Shown: one piece after another, positions 61,889-64,000 of the stretch | Position numbering within the stretch: the stretch's first letter is position 1 | Layout: each line of letters begins with the position of its first letter | From: Stenotrophomonas sp. Marseille-Q4652 | Lineage (GTDB): Bacteria > Pseudomonadota > Gammaproteobacteria > Xanthomonadales > Xanthomonadaceae | Assembly: GCF_916618915.1 (NCBI RefSeq) | Contig: NZ_CAKAKE010000001.1 | Coordinates: forward strand, 2,711,001-2,775,000 | DNA: 64,000 nt | Direction: 5' to 3' | Translations under genes and position numbers: made by a program | The notes under the pieces: model-generated | What the model saw: only the letters and a program-made list of their open reading frames with translations | The model's database searches: none | What the model was told of the DNA's origin: nothing

Positions 61889-64000
61889 TGGCGCCGATGC
61901 CGAAACAAGATCCCTTGCCATTCCCGGGCCAGGAGCCCGCGCCGCCGGCCGAGGCCACCCCCGTTGCTTCCCGGCCCGGTCCGGGTGGATTCCGCGTGGG
62001 CAAGCGCCCGCTGTGGTCGCGCATACTCGGCCGCCTGGTCGAGCCATGGCTGTCGCTCAAGATCGAGCCCGAGCCGGCCGAGCCCTACGACGGCAACCGG
62101 CCGCTGGTGTACGTGCTGGAAGACTACGGCCTGTCCAACGCGCTGATCCTGGACAAGGCCTGCCGCGAGGCCGGCCTGCCCTCGCCGCTGGTGCCGCTGC
62201 CCGGTGACCCGACCGGGCGCCGCCGGGCCTACGTCGCGCTGTCGCGCCGCTCCAGCAGCAGCGCGCTGATCCCCGAGCAGCGCGGCGCCAAGACCCATTC
62301 CGACTCGCTGGCGCGCTTGCTGCAGGCCCACCGCCGCGACGAGGCCCTGGACGTGCAACTGGTGCCGGTGTCGATCTTCGTCGGCCGCGCCCCGGACAAG
62401 CAGACCGGCTGGTTCGCGGTGCTGTTCTCGGAAAACTGGGCGCTGGTCGGCCGCTTCCGGCGCCTGCTGGCGGTGCTGCTCAACGGCCGCAGCACGATCG
62501 TGCGCTTTGCCCCGGCCCTGTCCCTGCGCGAGACCGTGGACGAGGGCCTGGAGCCGGAGCGCACCGTGCGCAAGCTGCAGCGCGTGCTGCGCTCGCACTT
62601 CCGCCGCATCCGCGAGTCGGTGATCGGCCCGGACCTGTCCACCCGCCGCCTGCTGGTGGACAAGGTGCTGGAGGCCGAGCCGGTGCGCGAGGCCATCGCC
62701 GCCCAGGCCAAGCGTGACAACACCAAGCCGGCCGAGGCCTGGAAGAAGGCCCACGCCTACGCCTGGGAGATCGCCGCCGACTACTCCAGCCCGGTGGTGC
62801 GTTCGGCCAGCTTCATGCTCTCCCACGTGTGGAACCGCATCTACGCCGGCGTGCTGGTGCACCACCTGGACAAGTTCAAGGCCGCCGCGCCCGGGCACGA
62901 GGTCGTCTACGTGCCCAGCCACCGCAGCCACATGGACTACCTGCTGCTGAGCTACCTGCTGTACGACCGCGGCATCGTGCCGCCGCACATCGTGGCCGGC
63001 ATCAACCTCAACCTGCCGGTGGTCGGCACCCTGTTGCGCAAGGGCGGCGCGTTCTTCATCCGCCGCAGCATCCGCGGCAACGCGCTGTACTCGGCGGTGC
63101 TCAGCGAATACGTGGCGCAGCTGGTCGCCGGCGGCTACTCGATCGAGTACTTCGTCGAGGGCGGGCGCTCGCGTACCGGCCGCCTGCTGCAGCCCAAGGG
63201 CGGCATGATCGCCATGACCCTGCGCGCGTTCCTGCGCCAGCCGCGCAAGCCGGTGCTGTTCCAGCCGGTCTACATCGGCTACGAGAAGCTGATGGAAGGC
63301 GGCAGCTACCTGGACGAGCTGTCCGGGCGGCCCAAGGAGAAGGAATCGATCTGGCAGCTGCTGTGGGGCATCCCCAAGGTGCTCAAGCAGAACTTCGGCC
63401 AGGTGGTGGTCAATTTCGGCGAGCCGATCGCGCTCAACGAGGTGCTGGCCGAGCGAGCGCCCGACTGGGACGGACAGCCGGTGCCCGACGACGAGAAGCC
63501 GGCGTGGCTGGCCGGCACCGTCGATGCGCTGGCCCAGCAGATCCAGGTGCGCATCAACGGCGCCGCCGACGTCAACCCGATCAACCTGCTGGCGCTGGCG
63601 CTGCTGTCCACGCCCAAGCACGCGATGGGCGAGGCCGACCTGATCGCGCAGATCGAGCTGTGCAAGACGCTGCTGGTCGACCTGCCGTATTCGGACCGGG
63701 TCACCGTCACCCCGCATTCGCCGGAGCGGATCATCGCCCACGCCGAGGAGATCAACGTCCTCAGCCGGATCAAGCATCCGCTGGGCGACGTACTCAGCGT
63801 ATCCGGCGACACCGCGGTGCTGCTGAGCTACTTCCGCAACAACGTGCTGCACCTGTTCACCGCCGCCTCGTGGGTGGCGTGCTGCTTCCAGAACAACCGC
63901 CGCATGAGCCGTGCCGGCCTGGTGCGGCTGGGCCGCACGGTCTATCCGTTCCTGCAGGCCGAGCTGTTCCTGCCGTGGAGCGAGGACGAGTTCGCCGCAC
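61888..64000 (+). CDS. plsB: glycerol-3-phosphate acyltransferase, 3' truncated by window edge
   Basis: Inner-membrane enzyme that acylates glycerol 3-phosphate at position 1, the first step of phospholipid synthesis. 704 codons are visible, close to the end of the family's usual 800-880. The acyltransferase motifs are HRSHMD (His345, Asp350), GAFFIRRSIRGN, YFVEGGRSRTGR and PVLFQPVYIGYEKLMEG. An N-terminal segment of 200 residues precedes them as in E. coli PlsB. ATG shares a base with the stop of the lipoprotein gene; a second ATG is three codons in. Confidence 0.97.
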   Translation, partial: MAPMPKQDPLPFPGQEPAPPAEATPVASRPGPGGFRVGKRPLWSRILGRLVEPWLSLKIEPEPAEPYDGNRPLVYVLEDYGLSNALILDKACREAGLPSPLVPLPGDPTGRRRAYVALSRRSSSSALIPEQRGAKTHSDSLARLLQAHRRDEALDVQLVPVSIFVGRAPDKQTGWFAVLFSENWALVGRFRRLLAVLLNGRSTIVRFAPALSLRETVDEGLEPERTVRKLQRVLRSHFRRIRESVIGPDLSTRRLLVDKVLEAEPVREAIAAQAKRDNTKPAEAWKKAHAYAWEIAADYSSPVVRSASFMLSHVWNRIYAGVLVHHLDKFKAAAPGHEVVYVPSHRSHMDYLLLSYLLYDRGIVPPHIVAGINLNLPVVGTLLRKGGAFFIRRSIRGNALYSAVLSEYVAQLVAGGYSIEYFVEGGRSRTGRLLQPKGGMIAMTLRAFLRQPRKPVLFQPVYIGYEKLMEGGSYLDELSGRPKEKESIWQLLWGIPKVLKQNFGQVVVNFGEPIALNEVLAERAPDWDGQPVPDDEKPAWLAGTVDALAQQIQVRINGAADVNPINLLALALLSTPKHAMGEADLIAQIELCKTLLVDLPYSDRVTVTPHSPERIIAHAEEINVLSRIKHPLGDVLSVSGDTAVLLSYFRNNVLHLFTAASWVACCFQNNRRMSRAGLVRLGRTVYPFLQAELFLPWSEDEFAA

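Overview
The window is a compact, high-GC chromosomal segment of a gammaproteobacterium, most likely a Xanthomonadaceae member of the Stenotrophomonas/Pseudoxanthomonas type. The reasons are gene content (a recC-recB-recD operon, a six-gene mla operon ending in mlaA, opgD with a Tat signal, an ECF sigma/Ser-Thr kinase pair), very G+C-rich third codon positions, and many ATGA/TGATG gene overlaps. I saw no rRNA or tRNA genes. The window opens inside a carboxylesterase gene and closes inside plsB.

Layout. 1-9.5 kb: housekeeping and small regulatory units, namely a cysteine-dioxygenase-like cupin, folE, a DUF885 lipoprotein peptidase, a MerR/B12-type regulator divergent from a fasciclin/DUF378 pair, a YdeI-family protein, and an SDR dehydrogenase divergent from its probable AraC regulator. 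9.9-16.3 kb: a defence island on the minus strand, hsdM-hsdS-abi-hsdR, in which an Abi_2 (AbiD/AbiF-type, HEPN-motif) gene is built into a type I restriction operon. The gap between abi and hsdR holds two near-identical 67-bp elements on the opposite strand. Each carries a -10-like box and a strong hairpin, and the first is followed by a terminator. These look like small RNA genes and are the most interesting feature here. 16.7-25.6 kb: recC-recB-recD. 25.7-29.8 kb: mlaFEDCBA, for outer-membrane lipid asymmetry. 29.9-37.8 kb: glutathione peroxidase, rmuC, an alpha/beta hydrolase with a broken signal peptide, an APC amino-acid permease, a LysE-type exporter, an IS481-family insertion and a patatin lipoprotein. 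37.9-45.3 kb: DUF1810, a GYF/TIGR00266 protein, class A acid phosphatase, a secreted lipase-like pair, an ABC ATPase, and a fatty-acid desaturase overlapping an EF-hand protein. 45.4-54.8 kb: mutM, ECF sigma plus kinase, opgD, a sugar MFS transporter with a convergent LacI repressor, and tdk. 54.8-64 kb: a frameshifted Sel1-like gene, rep, GNAT, YceH, a class B-like lipoprotein acid phosphatase, pyrF, a probable small RNA, a lipoprotein and plsB.

Themes. Envelope maintenance (mla, opgD, plsB, desaturase, lipoproteins) and genome maintenance (recBCD, rmuC, rep, mutM, tdk) dominate. The defence island lies directly downstream of recD. Two genes appear broken by single-base deletions (near 32300 and 55085), which are either real decay or assembly errors. 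The IS481 copy landed in a CTAG shared by the stop codons of two convergent genes, and its target duplication left both stops intact. Several genes have -10-like boxes only 6-7 nt before the start codon, suggesting leaderless transcripts.
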